Positions 13,772 through 25,834 of a stretch of 41,471 nt of DNA are shown here, one piece after another. Every line of letters begins with the position of its first letter. Position 1 is the first letter of the stretch. Both the position numbers and the translations under genes were made by a program. This DNA comes from a bacterium BMS3Abin11. Lineage in GTDB: Bacteria; Pseudomonadota; Gammaproteobacteria; BMS3Bbin11. The stretch lies in NCBI GenBank assembly GCA_002897635.1, contig BDTD01000008.1, positions 1-41,471 of the forward strand, read 5' to 3'. The notes under the pieces were generated by a model. It was not told where the DNA came from. It was given only the letters and a program-made list of their open reading frames with translations, and did no database searches.

Positions 13772-16240
13772 ATGAAATATATTAGACTCATTCTCCTGGC
13801 CCTCATTGTTCTGACTGCGCTGATTTCGGCAATGATAGGCATGCTATCCTACGCAGAGATTACATTGCCACTGGAAAGTGCACGTAAACAATTTATCAAA
13901 AAAGCCTCTGAGCTTACCGGTAGCGAGGTGCGTATTGATGGGGAAGTGCGTCTTGCCATAAGTTTTTTTCCTACACTGGTCGTTGATAACCTGCATATTG
14001 CAAACAAGCATGGATGGAAAGCTGAAGATATTCTCAGTGTCGCAGAAACACGTGTGCAAATAGCCCTGCTACCGTTATTCTCCGGCCAGCTGAAATTTCT
14101 TGAAATTTCGGCTTCAACGATATGGATCAACCTTCAACAGGCTAAAGATGGACGTCAAAACTGGCAATCTTTTCTCCCTTCTGAAAAAAAGACAAAAGAA
14201 AAAGCTATAACCCCGGAAAGCACACAAAACAGTGTCAAAAAATTCTGGATTGAGGAATTCAGGCTAACTGATGTAACGTTGAATTATATTGATGATAGTC
14301 TAAGTCAGGAGTTTACCCACCAGATAGATATGCTGGTCATAAACACTCATGATAAAAATCGCCTGACAGCGAGCATTCAGGGAACGAGTAAAGATATCCC
14401 TTACACTTTTACAGCAACGTCGAACTTACTGCGCAATCTCATCAGTAACAAACCATGGCAACTGGATATGCAGGGCCAGGTGGCTAACAGGCCCTTGAAG
14501 CTCGACATAAGCATTGGCCAAACAAAGCCAGCTCTCACGGGGACAGTCAGGTTTGATGCTAAAGAAGTTGAATTCGGTAAAATATTATCATGGCTTAAGC
14601 TTGCAGACGATCTTGATGTCTATAGCGATTCCATTTCTTTCACTGCAGAGCTTGCAGGGAACAATTTAAAAAGCCTTCTTGAACAATCGGCTTTTGCATT
14701 ACGGCTAAATGATGGTTACTGGAAACTGCATGACCCTGCAGGTAAAGATTTTAAAAAAATTACCTTCGCGACAGCAGCAATACTTTCAAAAAAGAATTCG
14801 CCTGTAAGCCTGGATTTTTCGGGTGATCTGAATGGCGAAGCGATACAAATGGAGTTATCAACGAATAAGCTTAGTGCTTTTTTCACAGAGCTGAAAAAAA
14901 TTCACCTGGATATTACTACGAATATTGCAAAATCAACCATCGATCTAAAAGGCGATATAGATCTTCCAATAAGCCAACAGTCCTTCATAATAGATGTGGA
15001 TGTCAAAGGGCAAAAACTTGACGACTGGGATGGACTATTAAAAAGTTCCATACCGCCATTCGGCCCCTATAGACTCAGAGGCAGCTTCAGGGCTAACCAG
15101 AAAGGTTTTCGTATAAAAAACGTCAGGCTGAAGATTGGCAACAGCGACCTTGGCGGCCAGATTATTATTAACACCATTGATAAACGAACGCACTGGGCTC
15201 TGGATCTTGTCAGCCAGACATTTCAGATAAATGACTTTAAAACGGAAGACTATTCCTTGTTTCCGGGTAAAGGTAAGGAACCCGGCGAACCCGGTGTCAA
15301 ATCAGAATCAGTATTGACAGATCAACAGGGAAGTAAAGGTAGATCTGGGACAACAGCTACTTATCCAAACACTAGCGCGACACTGAATCTTGAGGCCAGA
15401 CAGGTTCTTTCTGGCAAAGATAATCTCGGCGGTGGCAAACTACATATAAATTTAACCGGCGATTCTTTATCGGTTGATGACTTTAATCTGAACATACCCG
15501 GTGGCTCTGTTGAAGGAGCTTTGACCCTTCAGCGAGTTGAAGATGGACTAACGGGAATATTAAAGCTGAATATGGATAAATTCGATTATGGCGTTCTATA
15601 TAGATATATTAAGCCTGATTCTACCTATGACGGCCTGATTAGTACCCGGGTAAATCTAAACCTGGCCGGCTATGATGCCATGCATTTACTTGACCATGCC
15701 AATGGCACAATTGATTTCGTTATCTGGCCAAAAAAAATTGGTGCAGGTATCCTTAATATCTGGTCTGTTAATCTGTTTCTTGCCATTCTACCCGAACTGA
15801 AGAAGAAGGAATCAAAACTTAACTGCGCAACGGCACTGCTTGATATAAAGGATGGGCAATTAACTGAAGAGCTTATTTTCATTGATACGACAAAAATCTG
15901 GATGGAGGGGAACGTTGACATTAATTTCCCTGAAGAAAAAGTGGAGGTAACGCTCTATCCAACTGCAAAAAAAGCCAAAATATTTGGACTACAGGTGCCT
16001 ATTCGCCTAAAGGGCTCGTTTTCTGATATTGGAGTTAAAGTAAAGCCCTTTGACCTTGTAAAAGCCTATGCTTCATTTATCACCAGCCCTCTACACGCCC
16101 CTTTTCGGCGGGCCTTTGGTAAAAAAACTGGGGATAATCTTAGTGTGTTTTGTGGCCAACTACTTGATCGGAATTTTCTTAAGGCGATGCTTGACGAGAT
16201 AGAAAAAAGAACGCCAACCATCGATGAAATGTACAAGTGA
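13772..16240 (+). CDS. AsmA family protein
   Basis: An 822-residue protein with one N-terminal membrane anchor (IRLILLALIVLTALISAMIGML) followed by the AsmA N-terminal signature (SELTGSEVRIDGEVRLAISFFPTLVVDNLHIAN). A long β-rich periplasmic region and a C-terminal AsmA domain (…FGLQVPIRLKGSFSDIGVKVKP) complete it. AsmA-like proteins form β-groove bridges that move phospholipids between the inner and outer membranes. The ribosome site GGAAGG precedes the ATG. It is divergent from cti, which also acts on membrane lipids, and ends 6 bp from the convergent thiG. Confidence 0.88.
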   Translation: MKYIRLILLALIVLTALISAMIGMLSYAEITLPLESARKQFIKKASELTGSEVRIDGEVRLAISFFPTLVVDNLHIANKHGWKAEDILSVAETRVQIALLPLFSGQLKFLEISASTIWINLQQAKDGRQNWQSFLPSEKKTKEKAITPESTQNSVKKFWIEEFRLTDVTLNYIDDSLSQEFTHQIDMLVINTHDKNRLTASIQGTSKDIPYTFTATSNLLRNLISNKPWQLDMQGQVANRPLKLDISIGQTKPALTGTVRFDAKEVEFGKILSWLKLADDLDVYSDSISFTAELAGNNLKSLLEQSAFALRLNDGYWKLHDPAGKDFKKITFATAAILSKKNSPVSLDFSGDLNGEAIQMELSTNKLSAFFTELKKIHLDITTNIAKSTIDLKGDIDLPISQQSFIIDVDVKGQKLDDWDGLLKSSIPPFGPYRLRGSFRANQKGFRIKNVRLKIGNSDLGGQIIINTIDKRTHWALDLVSQTFQINDFKTEDYSLFPGKGKEPGEPGVKSESVLTDQQGSKGRSGTTATYPNTSATLNLEARQVLSGKDNLGGGKLHINLTGDSLSVDDFNLNIPGGSVEGALTLQRVEDGLTGILKLNMDKFDYGVLYRYIKPDSTYDGLISTRVNLNLAGYDAMHLLDHANGTIDFVIWPKKIGAGILNIWSVNLFLAILPELKKKESKLNCATALLDIKDGQLTEELIFIDTTKIWMEGNVDINFPEEKVEVTLYPTAKKAKIFGLQVPIRLKGSFSDIGVKVKPFDLVKAYASFITSPLHAPFRRAFGKKTGDNLSVFCGQLLDRNFLKAMLDEIEKRTPTIDEMYK

Positions 16241-16246
16241 GTGCAA

Positions 16247-17038
16247 CTAACCAATCAACCCACTCTCAGGTGATGATGCAGAAGCATAAGCCTTCCGTGC
16301 CATACGTCCAGCCAGCCATGCCTGACGACCGGCCTCTACTGCTTTTTTCATTGCGGAAGCCATTAACACAGGCTTGTTGGCAGCCGCTATCGCCGTATTC
16401 ATCAGCACGCCATCGACACCAAGCTCCATGGCAACAGCCGCATCACTGGCGGTTCCAACACCGGCATCGACCAAAATGGGAACAATCGCTTCTTCGACAA
16501 TAAAGCGTATATTATGCGGGTTGCGCACACCGAGACCCGAGCCTATCGGTGCTGCCAGCGGCATTACTGCCACACAACCCATTTCTGCCAGACGTTTCGC
16601 CAGTATGGGATCATCATTCATATAAACCATGACTTCAAAACCGTCCTTAACCAGTATCTCGGCCGCTTCCATGGTGGCAGGCATATCCGGGTAGAGTGTT
16701 TTTTCATCGCCCAGCACTTCCAGTTTGCAAAGCGCATGACCGTCCAGCAATTCACGCCCCAGCATACAGGTTCTAACAGCATCCTTCACGGTATAGCAAC
16801 CTGCAGTATTGGGTAAAATTGTATATTTTTCCGGCGTTAATACATCAAGGATATTCGGCTCATCCGGGTTCTGCCCGATGTTCGTGCGTCGTATGGCGAT
16901 AGTAACAATCTCTGCCCCACTGGCCTGAATAGCAGTATCAGTTTCAGCCATATCTTTATATTTACCCGTACCCAACAGCAGTCTGGATGTATATTCAACC
17001 CCCGCAATAACTAGCGGATCATTTTTATTCTGCGACAC
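16247..17038 (-). CDS. thiG: Thiazole synthase
   Basis: A 263-residue TIM-barrel enzyme that makes the thiazole phosphate of thiamine from deoxyxylulose 5-phosphate, dehydroglycine and ThiS thiocarboxylate. Characteristic segments are [16 protein letters not shown]-like [27 protein letters not shown] (carrying the Schiff-base Lys), [14 protein letters not shown] and [21 protein letters not shown]. It is the last gene of the thiC–thiS–thiG unit. A 64-bp gap before it contains three heptamers of the GTAAACC type. Confidence 0.97.
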   Translation of the reverse strand: MSQNKNDPLVIAGVEYTSRLLLGTGKYKDMAETDTAIQASGAEIVTIAIRRTNIGQNPDEPNILDVLTPEKYTILPNTAGCYTVKDAVRTCMLGRELLDGHALCKLEVLGDEKTLYPDMPATMEAAEILVKDGFEVMVYMNDDPILAKRLAEMGCVAVMPLAAPIGSGLGVRNPHNIRFIVEEAIVPILVDAGVGTASDAAVAMELGVDGVLMNTAIAAANKPVLMASAMKKAVEAGRQAWLAGRMARKAYASASSPESGLIG

Positions 17039-17075
17039 ATTCCCACCTATAAAAGAATTTTAGAATTTGTTTCAC

Positions 17076-17096
17076 GTAAACCGTAAACTGTAAAGC
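17076..17096. repeat. Three heptamers GTAAACC/GTAAACT/GTAAAGC
   Basis: There are three adjacent 7-bp units in the thiS–thiG gap. GTAAACC is the reverse complement of the GGTTTAC unit repeated eleven times at 11105–11181. Confidence 0.65.
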
Positions 17097-17102
17097 AACG
17101 AT

Positions 17103-17315
17103 TTAACCCCCGCCAATCGCCCCGACGATCTCCACTTTGTCACCTGTAGATAGCTCGTAACTGACATGCTGACTGGCCGGAACTATCTCACCATTCACTT
17201 CGACAGCAAACCGTTTCCCCTGTAACGCCATGATTTCTGTCAGATCCACGATGGTAGAAGGTGAACTAAGCTCGCGGTTGTCACCGTTGACTGTAATATT
17301 AATAGAGGTACTCAT
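17103..17315 (-). CDS. thiS: Sulfur carrier protein ThiS
   Basis: A 70-residue ubiquitin-fold protein ending in the diagnostic Gly-Gly (VEIVGAIGGG). Its C-terminus is adenylated and thiocarboxylated to deliver sulfur to ThiG. It begins MSTSINITVNGD and has the expected RFAVEVNGEIVP strand. It lies 7 bp after thiC and before thiG, so co-transcription is likely. The final three Gly residues match family members. Confidence 0.96.
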   Translation of the reverse strand: MSTSINITVNGDNRELSSPSTIVDLTEIMALQGKRFAVEVNGEIVPASQHVSYELSTGDKVEIVGAIGGG

Positions 17316-17322
17316 ATGTTAA

Positions 17323-19209
<1,887 letters not shown>

Positions 19210-19239
19210 TCATAAATAGTACAGGGACAGGACAAGCGG

Positions 19240-19330
19240 CGGCGGGCCAGCTTTCCTACGCCAGTACAGACTGGATCAGGTTCAAAGGGTGTGTCTCAGC
19301 CCCATACTTTGCGGGCACCCCCAGCTGAAA
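19240..19330 (-). promoter_or_regulatory. TPP riboswitch (THI element)
   Basis: Read on the minus strand, the element carries GGGGGTGCCC, GGGGCTGAGA and ACCCTTTGAACCTGATCC, followed by CTGGCGTAGGAAAGCTGG. These are the conserved parts of the thiamine-pyrophosphate aptamer, ending ~40 bp before the thiC start. The stretch between the aptamer and the ATG would carry the expression platform. It should control the whole thiCSG unit. Confidence 0.95.
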
Positions 19331-19435
19331 AGAGGCCACGATAATGGAATGTGCGGGGCGGGTCAAGTGAGGCCTGCAGATTACGTTATTTCTACCCGCA
19401 GGAGCGTCGCTCGGCGCGATTCTTTTTTGGTATTA

Positions 19436-19540
19436 GACGAAGGACGCGGGACTAAGGACAAAAGATAGACAAAATAACAACTACAGGTGCCTTTATCTCT
19501 ATTCTTTAGTCACTTTATCCTTTGTCCCGCATCTTTCATC
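19436..19540. repeat. Long imperfect inverted repeat between thiC and acs
   Basis: GACGAAGGACGCGGGAC-TAAGGACAAAAGATA on the left pairs imperfectly with TTTATCCTTTGTCCCGCATCTTTCATC on the right, with ~45 bp between. The arms contain GACTAAG/GACAAAA heptamers like those after cyaY (30037–30120). The repeat lies just beyond the acs stop codon and may form the 3' end of its transcript. Confidence 0.6.
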
Positions 19541-19545
19541 TGAAG

Positions 19546-21483
19546 TTATTTATTCGCCCGATTTTCCACCAGATGATCTACCACAGCTGGGTCTGCCAAC
19601 GTAGAGATATCGCCAAGGTTATCAACCTCATTCTCCGCCACTTTACGCAGGATACGGCGCATGATTTTACCTGATCGTGTCTTAGGCAGACCCGGCGCCC
19701 ACTGCAGTATATCAATAGTAGCAATGGGGCCTATTTCCTTACGTACAAATTGCACCAGCTCTTTACTTAATTCATCTGACTCATCCACCCCAGCCATCAA
19801 TGTCACAAAGGCATATATACCCTGTCCTTTGATATCATGTGGGTAACCCACAACCGCCGCTTCCGCAACATTATTATGCAGTACCAGTGCTGATTCTATC
19901 TCGGCAGTTCCCAGCCGATGCCCGGAAACATTCAGCACATCATCGACGCGGCCAGTAATCCAGTAATAACCATCGGCATCCCGGCGACAACCATCACCGG
20001 TAAAGTAATTTCCTGGATAGGTAGTGAAATAGGTATCGATAAAACGCTGGTGGTCACCATACAGAGTACGCATCATACCTGGCCAGGAAGACTTTATTAC
20101 CAGATTCCCGGAGCATTCTCCTTCAAGCTCATTACCCTGTTCATCGACAATAGCCGGTTGTACACCAAAGAAAGGTTTACAGGCAGACCCCGGCTTTAAA
20201 TCTGTTGCACCCGGTAAGGGTGTGATCATTTGAGCACCAGTTTCAGTCTGCCACCAGGTGTCCACAATCGGGCAACGTGCCTCACCCACAACATGGTAAT
20301 ACCATTCCCATGCCTCGGGATTGATCGGCTCGCCCACTGTGCCGAGAAGCTTTAGACTACTGCGCGAGGTTTTCTTTACCGGCTCTTCACCTGAGCGCAT
20401 CAGGGCGCGTATGGCCGTAGGTGCAGTATAAAACTGATTGACTTTATGCTTGTCGATCACCTGCCAGAAACGGGAGACATCCGGGTAAGTAGGTATGCCT
20501 TCAAACATCAAAGTCGTCGCGCCATTGGCCAACGGCCCGTAAACGATGTAGGTATGGCCAGTGACCCAGCCGACATCGGCGGTACACCAGTAAATATCAC
20601 CATCGTGGTAATCAAACACATATTTGTGAGTTATCGCGGCAAACAATAGATAGCCGCCAGTTGTGTGCAGGACGCCTTTTGGCTTACCGGTCGACCCCGA
20701 TGTATAGAGAATAAACAGCGGATCTTCAGCATCCATTTCTTCTGCTGGACAATCTGTTGACGCATCGGCCATCAGTTCGTCATACCAGATATCTCTACCT
20801 TCCTGCCAGCCAATATCACCGCCAGTCCGACGGATCACTATACAGGTATGCACATTCGGACAATCTGCCAGGGCCTCGTCTGCATTCTTTTTTAAAGCTA
20901 CGGCCTTGCCGCCACGCACAGCTTCATCGGCAGTAATCAATATCTGGCAGTCAGAATCGAGAATCCGGTCGCGCAGCGAATCGGGTGAGAAGCCACCAAA
21001 AACGATTGAATGCACGGCGCCTATACGTGTACAGGCCAGCATTACCACAGCTGCCTCAGTCACCATCGGCATATAGATACAAACGCGGTCGCCTTTCTTA
21101 ACGCCACGTCCCTTTAAGACATTGGAAAACCTGCAGACTTGTTCGTGTAATTCACGGTATGTAATTTTTTTATCAACCGCCGGATCATCACCTTCCCACA
21201 GCACTGCCACCTGATCACCACGTGTGTCGAGATGACGATCCAGACAATTGTAGGACACATTCAGCTTGCCGCCTTCAAACCATTTTATATTTCCAGTCTT
21301 GAAATCCGAATCCTGAACTTTGTCCCAGGTCTTCGTCCAGTCAAGAAACTCCTTCGCCTGTTCCGCCCAGAAAGCATCAGAATCTTCAATAGATTGCTTA
21401 TACATGCTCTCATAGCGCTCTTTGTTGATATACGCATTTTTGGCAAATTCACTCGGGACCGGGTAGATTTTAGATTCAGGCAT
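19546..21483 (-). CDS. acs: Acetyl-CoA synthetase
   Basis: A 645-residue AMP-forming ligase joining acetate to CoA. Motifs: [11 protein letters not shown] (P-loop-like A3), WWQTETG (A5), [20 protein letters not shown] (hinge and A8), and the C-terminal [11 protein letters not shown] with the catalytic Lys that is regulated by acetylation in homologues. The start [10 protein letters not shown] at 21483 is chosen for its TGGAG ribosome site and family-like N-terminus. The open frame continues to 21618 only through AT-rich, heptamer-containing leader DNA. No sirtuin or acetyltransferase gene is nearby. Confidence 0.97.
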   Translation of the reverse strand: MPESKIYPVPSEFAKNAYINKERYESMYKQSIEDSDAFWAEQAKEFLDWTKTWDKVQDSDFKTGNIKWFEGGKLNVSYNCLDRHLDTRGDQVAVLWEGDDPAVDKKITYRELHEQVCRFSNVLKGRGVKKGDRVCIYMPMVTEAAVVMLACTRIGAVHSIVFGGFSPDSLRDRILDSDCQILITADEAVRGGKAVALKKNADEALADCPNVHTCIVIRRTGGDIGWQEGRDIWYDELMADASTDCPAEEMDAEDPLFILYTSGSTGKPKGVLHTTGGYLLFAAITHKYVFDYHDGDIYWCTADVGWVTGHTYIVYGPLANGATTLMFEGIPTYPDVSRFWQVIDKHKVNQFYTAPTAIRALMRSGEEPVKKTSRSSLKLLGTVGEPINPEAWEWYYHVVGEARCPIVDTWWQTETGAQMITPLPGATDLKPGSACKPFFGVQPAIVDEQGNELEGECSGNLVIKSSWPGMMRTLYGDHQRFIDTYFTTYPGNYFTGDGCRRDADGYYWITGRVDDVLNVSGHRLGTAEIESALVLHNNVAEAAVVGYPHDIKGQGIYAFVTLMAGVDESDELSKELVQFVRKEIGPIATIDILQWAPGLPKTRSGKIMRRILRKVAENEVDNLGDISTLADPAVVDHLVENRANK

Positions 21484-21506
21484 GTTTTGCTCCAGTTGGC
21501 TTCGGT

Positions 21507-21534
21507 TTTTGACTTTTGACTTTTGACTTTTGAC
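21507..21534. repeat. Heptamer repeat (TTTTGAC)4 in the acs leader
   Basis: There are four perfect copies of TTTTGAC, or GTCAAAA on the acs strand, beginning 24 bp upstream of the acs start codon. They would be in the 5' untranslated region of the acs mRNA, or next to its promoter. Confidence 0.85.
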
Positions 21535-21614
21535 TAAATAGTGAATCAGTTTCCTAACTTTATCAACTGAGAACTGAAACTGAAAACCTGTGTTTAAATC
21601 GCGAAATAAAAAAA

Positions 21615-22358
21615 TCACTCCGCTACATTAAAGAACGCCTTCCTACTCATCGATCCCATATGAAAATCACCCAGCAGGATATTCCCATTAAGATCACGTG
21701 CATGGACCCTCCAGCCATAATAACCACCCGGCAACAATTTTCCCTCGGGGATTTTTATATTATTGCTGCTGATCAGTTTTGTCTCAAATACCATCTCGCC
21801 TGTCCATTCATCTCTGACGAAGACCATGTAGAAACCGGCACCTGGCACCTTGCTCCAGGTCAGGGTGACGGGTAATGAAAATGAACTATCTTCAGATGAT
21901 GGGGCCATTTCTGTTGTGCGCTTAATTCGGACCATCGGCACATAGTCTCTGGCCGTATATTCCTTACCATCAGTAGTTTTAACCTTTATCGAATACCATC
22001 CAGCTGTTGCACTATCCGGCATATCCATATCCACTATAAATACCCATTTTTCTGGTTTTTTCTTGCGCACAAGTTTCTTGAACCGGCTTTTCTGTAAAAC
22101 AGTCAGACTGTCCCCAGAAGGATTAAAGACCTCCATCTCGGCAATATCCATAAATTTTTCTGTAGAAAACAGTATCTTGAAAAAATGCTGGCGCTCTGGC
22201 CAGTTGCAGATATGGATATCGAAAAAACCAATTTTGTTCCTGTGTGGATCCTGATCAAGTACTGGTGCGTCCTCAGCGAATGCAGAAGACGCCAGCAGCT
22301 GAAATATGAAAAAGATCATATATATGGGCGTGACAAATATAGTTTTTATTTGATTCAA
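21615..22358 (-). CDS. Secreted hypothetical protein with Ig/Fn3-like domains
   Basis: A 247-residue exported protein with a signal peptide (…[15 protein letters not shown]). The most upstream start is a TTG at 22358, and an ATG at 22319 is possible. The mature part reads as β-sandwich repeats: [60 protein letters not shown]. The last two resemble fibronectin type III strands. I recognise no catalytic motif. It starts 11 bp after the cyclic-nucleotide-binding gene, so it is probably the third gene of that operon. Confidence 0.65.
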   Translation of the reverse strand: MNQIKTIFVTPIYMIFFIFQLLASSAFAEDAPVLDQDPHRNKIGFFDIHICNWPERQHFFKILFSTEKFMDIAEMEVFNPSGDSLTVLQKSRFKKLVRKKKPEKWVFIVDMDMPDSATAGWYSIKVKTTDGKEYTARDYVPMVRIKRTTEMAPSSEDSSFSLPVTLTWSKVPGAGFYMVFVRDEWTGEMVFETKLISSNNIKIPEGKLLPGGYYGWRVHARDLNGNILLGDFHMGSMSRKAFFNVAE

Positions 22359-22369
22359 GGTAATTTTTT

Positions 22370-22810
22370 TTAATTGGAGTTTTTCAGGTTGGCCTTTCTT
22401 AAGCGCAGACTCAGGCCTTTCAGCATGCCGAGACTTAACTCTGGATAGTTGATGATCAACCCTCGTAGGCGAGATTTTTCCAACGACAGAACTATGGAAT
22501 CTTCAAGCACGTGTGCAGACGCAGAACGTGGCAACTCATCCAGAAGATTCATTTCACCGAAACATTCTCCAGAAACAAGTTCTACGATGAACTCATTTAT
22601 CGTTGGATCAGGGTTTAAAGAAATACCAATCCTCCCACTCTGCAGGATATACATAGAATCGCCATGCTCATTTATATCAAATATTCGATCGCCGATAAAA
22701 TAGCTTTCCTCTTCGAGCATTTGCGCCACTATCCTGAGGTCTTCAGTAGAGACCTCTGAAAACATCGGCGATTGCTTTAACAATAGTATACGTTCAAACA
22801 GGTCAGGCAT
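22370..22810 (-). CDS. Cyclic-nucleotide-binding domain protein
   Basis: A 146-residue stand-alone CRP-type sensor domain. It begins ILLLKQSPMFSEVSTEDLRIVAQ and contains the phosphate-binding cassette GECFGEMNLLDELPRSASA (Gly-Glu, then Arg-Ser). This pattern contacts the cyclic phosphate in CRP/PKA domains. There is no DNA-binding helix-turn-helix or enzymatic domain. The ATG overlaps the last codons of the transporter-HEAT gene by 8 bp, so the two are probably translated together and may work as one complex. Confidence 0.85.
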   Translation of the reverse strand: MPDLFERILLLKQSPMFSEVSTEDLRIVAQMLEEESYFIGDRIFDINEHGDSMYILQSGRIGISLNPDPTINEFIVELVSGECFGEMNLLDELPRSASAHVLEDSIVLSLEKSRLRGLIINYPELSLGMLKGLSLRLRKANLKNSN

Positions 22811-25493
22811 AGCTTTTGCTACTCAGTGTGGTGTTAAGATATGCAGCACACTCGTTCAACCATGGATCAGTCCCATCAGCTATCCATTTAAGTATGTCAT
22901 CAATCGATGTGAAAACATCTTCTGCCGTCCCAGGATGGCTATCTCCTGTTCCCTCAAATATATGCATCAGTAATGATATCAATCTCCCATGGCTAATCAT
23001 CGACAGTAGTTCACAGGCATTAGAAAAATGACGCCTGTCCCGGCTCTTCAGACCAGCCCGGATGACTTCAATATCGCTATCATGAGTGGAAGATTGCAAA
23101 GCCAGTAGAGAAAGATCGATGAGTTCATGCATTCGCTCTTCTATTGCATGACGTAGCAGTATGATGCCCGGTGTGAAGTGGCCCTCCTCTTCGTCGAGCA
23201 ACTTGATGGCATTATGCATCTGCAGCGCATTTTCAGCCATGGCAACAGAAATGGATTGCAAAACCTCCGCAGATGTTCCGTATTCAATAAGGTATTCAAT
23301 CATCGCCTGCCTGGCACGAGGAGAACCAAACTGGCACTCGCTCAGAATACTGATGAGCCATTGCCGCGGGTCAGAATAACGAGCAGCCATGCTCTTTACT
23401 GACGCCTCCCGCACATCTGGATGGTGATCTTCAATTGCCCGATGAACAATCTCTTCATGTTCATCATAGGACAGAATGTGTGAAGCATGGATGACCTCTC
23501 TCCTTACCTTCCAGTCTTCGTGTTCAGACAACTTTATTACACTTGCCTGGGCAGCCTTAAAATTGTCTGTAGGCCAGTTAGCAATCATCTTCAGGGCAGC
23601 AATCTGAAAACGACTGATAGGTTGATCCAGCATTTGTACCAGGACCTGCTGGATCATGCCAAAGAACGGTTCCCTGAGATAGTAATTCTCCATGCCCGGT
23701 ACTGCCAGTTCAATACCCGGAATATAATACTCTGGTCTTGAGTCACTGAGAAGTTTGACCCATTCTTCCTTTGCCTGTTCGCATAATTCCGGTACTGGAT
23801 AGATCAGGACACCAAGAATGCCAGCAGCGCACAAACGGGGTGATTCGCTCCGTAGCAGACCTGTAAGCTTTTGCTGCGCTACCTGATCACCGGATTCAAA
23901 CAGGGCCTTGTACAGGGTGGCATCAAGATGAGTATCTCCATGGCCGATTTCTCTGCGCAATTTGTCACATAGTTTCTCAGACCCGAGTGGCTGAAGCATT
24001 CTTATCATCTTATCTTTTGTCGCGACAGATGCACTCAGCATTCGCCGGGGCAGCAAGGTGACCGCACGTTCAGGTTTCGCTTTGCTCAATACACTTGAAT
24101 AGGCAATCGATATTTCTTCATCCTCCTGCAGCACGCCTTTTTCTATATCTTTCAACAATGTATTGTCTGCGCCATCAAGCACTCCCAGCATTTGATGTTC
24201 TGGTACAAACAGTCTTTGCTTCAGGTTCTTCACAATCTCTCTTGCATAGGCTTTGTTCATCTTGCGATTGAACCAGAGATAAACCAGTGCCGCCAACAGG
24301 CCGGGGAACAGGAATAGAGAAGGATTTTCGGCCTTTTGTGCGAACCACAAAAAAATCCCGGCGGTGGCCAGTGCCAGGGGCAATACAACCACTATCGACA
24401 TAGCTCTGGCTCGACCCTGTATCTGCATCGGTAAGGAATCCATGAAGATATTTCTTACCGGCCTGCGAAAGGCCGGCATGATGGAATCCTTGTTAAAACT
24501 GCCTATCAGTGCAAAAGGCAAAGTAAAACTGAACATTAGCCCCAGATAGACCATAAAGCTGGTGACCGGGTAGACAAGATTTACTTTTTTCACGCCAAAT
24601 CGCCGAATCACACGATTTGAAATAAAAATCTGCATAATCAATGCCAGTGCGCTGGTCATGGCTGTCAACAAACCGAAGAATGAACCGAGCGCCACTTCTG
24701 TTTCAAAAGTATCTGTATAGATACGGTTTAGTGTGTAACCAAGTACGTAGGTTAATATCACCATAAAAAACAGCGCAAATGAAGACACCTTTAATAATTG
24801 AGATGTCTTCATGAATTTCAAACCCTGAGTAACCTGATTAATAGATTGCCGTAGCCTGGATCTCTCCTTACGACCTGCCCGGAAATACGGTGAGACACCT
24901 TTTTTACTGTGCCAGACTGTTATTATGGCTAAGGTAACCGCCAATAGGAGTGCCCAGACCAGCAGCATATTCTGTACACCAAGGACCCGTGACATGCCGG
25001 CCAGAAAAAGTCCGCCTATGATCACGCCCACCTGACTGCCTGCAAGAATTATGGGCATTAGCCGTTTTGATTGGGTCTGCACCAGATTCTGCCCCAGATA
25101 GAGTGCGCTGTGCACAAGAAATAATTCAGATGCAATCTCATACAATAGAAAATATGCCGGATAAACCATGTCACTCGCACCGAGGCGTATCATAAACCAG
25201 TTACCCAGCAACAGGGCAATCATGAGGGCGAAGATGATTTTAAAAAACCGCTCAGATGGAAGTGCGTCAACAAAGGCGGCATACATTACACTGATGGCAC
25301 TTAACAGGACACCAACCAGGACAAACATCACGGGCAGGTATTCTATGCCGTATCGCTTGAAAAATAGCGCGTCAGCTGTCCCCCGGCCCAATGCTATTCC
25401 AGCCCCCATCAAAATGAACACAATCAGTAAGTAGCTGAGCTGCTGCCGTTCATCTTTGTAAACCAGCAGTAAATTGGAAATATGATCAAGCAT
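22803..25493 (-). CDS. MFS/nucleotide-translocase-like transporter with HEAT repeats
   Basis: An 896-residue protein. Residues ~20–420 hold ~10–12 membrane segments resembling the ATP/ADP translocase (Npt/Tlc) branch of MFS transporters (LGRGTADALFFKRYG, LAGSQVGVIIGGLFLAG, RRPVRNIFMDSLPMQIQGRARA). Residues ~450–890 are soluble and helical with HEAT-like repeats (KVRREVIHASHILSYDEHEEIVHRAIEDHHPDVREASVKSM is one region). The gene overlaps a cyclic-nucleotide-binding gene. The substrate cannot be read from sequence. Homologues outside intracellular parasites need not carry nucleotides, and a sensory or scaffold role is possible. Confidence 0.8.
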   Translation of the reverse strand: MLDHISNLLLVYKDERQQLSYLLIVFILMGAGIALGRGTADALFFKRYGIEYLPVMFVLVGVLLSAISVMYAAFVDALPSERFFKIIFALMIALLLGNWFMIRLGASDMVYPAYFLLYEIASELFLVHSALYLGQNLVQTQSKRLMPIILAGSQVGVIIGGLFLAGMSRVLGVQNMLLVWALLLAVTLAIITVWHSKKGVSPYFRAGRKERSRLRQSINQVTQGLKFMKTSQLLKVSSFALFFMVILTYVLGYTLNRIYTDTFETEVALGSFFGLLTAMTSALALIMQIFISNRVIRRFGVKKVNLVYPVTSFMVYLGLMFSFTLPFALIGSFNKDSIMPAFRRPVRNIFMDSLPMQIQGRARAMSIVVVLPLALATAGIFLWFAQKAENPSLFLFPGLLAALVYLWFNRKMNKAYAREIVKNLKQRLFVPEHQMLGVLDGADNTLLKDIEKGVLQEDEEISIAYSSVLSKAKPERAVTLLPRRMLSASVATKDKMIRMLQPLGSEKLCDKLRREIGHGDTHLDATLYKALFESGDQVAQQKLTGLLRSESPRLCAAGILGVLIYPVPELCEQAKEEWVKLLSDSRPEYYIPGIELAVPGMENYYLREPFFGMIQQVLVQMLDQPISRFQIAALKMIANWPTDNFKAAQASVIKLSEHEDWKVRREVIHASHILSYDEHEEIVHRAIEDHHPDVREASVKSMAARYSDPRQWLISILSECQFGSPRARQAMIEYLIEYGTSAEVLQSISVAMAENALQMHNAIKLLDEEEGHFTPGIILLRHAIEERMHELIDLSLLALQSSTHDSDIEVIRAGLKSRDRRHFSNACELLSMISHGRLISLLMHIFEGTGDSHPGTAEDVFTSIDDILKWIADGTDPWLNECAAYLNTTLSSKSYA

Positions 25494-25834
25494 AGTAGAT
25501 CTTATCCCTGAGCGGAAACATGTCGATGCAGATCTTCATTCTCCCCTGGTATTGCTTTGGTACAGAACTAATAGCATTCTTTGTGCAGGCGCTTTATAAC
25601 TGTTATTTCGCGTCGAGTATAACTTAGCGGGAGCATTCCATCCCTTATTTCTTCTTTGTCTATAAAATTTGACACAAACAACACCATAACGAAATAATTA
25701 TCCAAATTTGCTATCCTACTTCCATGAATTCTCATCCGACAGGATATAAACGGCGATGAAGAGTTTATTGTTGCGATAACTCCAGATAGTTATTCACAAC
25801 TCCCGACAATCCAATACTCAAGGAGATCTTGGTT
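25494..25834. other. Intergenic region with a possible promoter for the repeat protein
   Basis: I see no gene here. TTGACA at 25669–25674 is a good −35 candidate with an AT-rich −10 candidate about 17 bp downstream (near 25692). A strong ribosome site AGGAG (25821–25825) serves the sulfur-globule-like gene. Confidence 0.45.
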
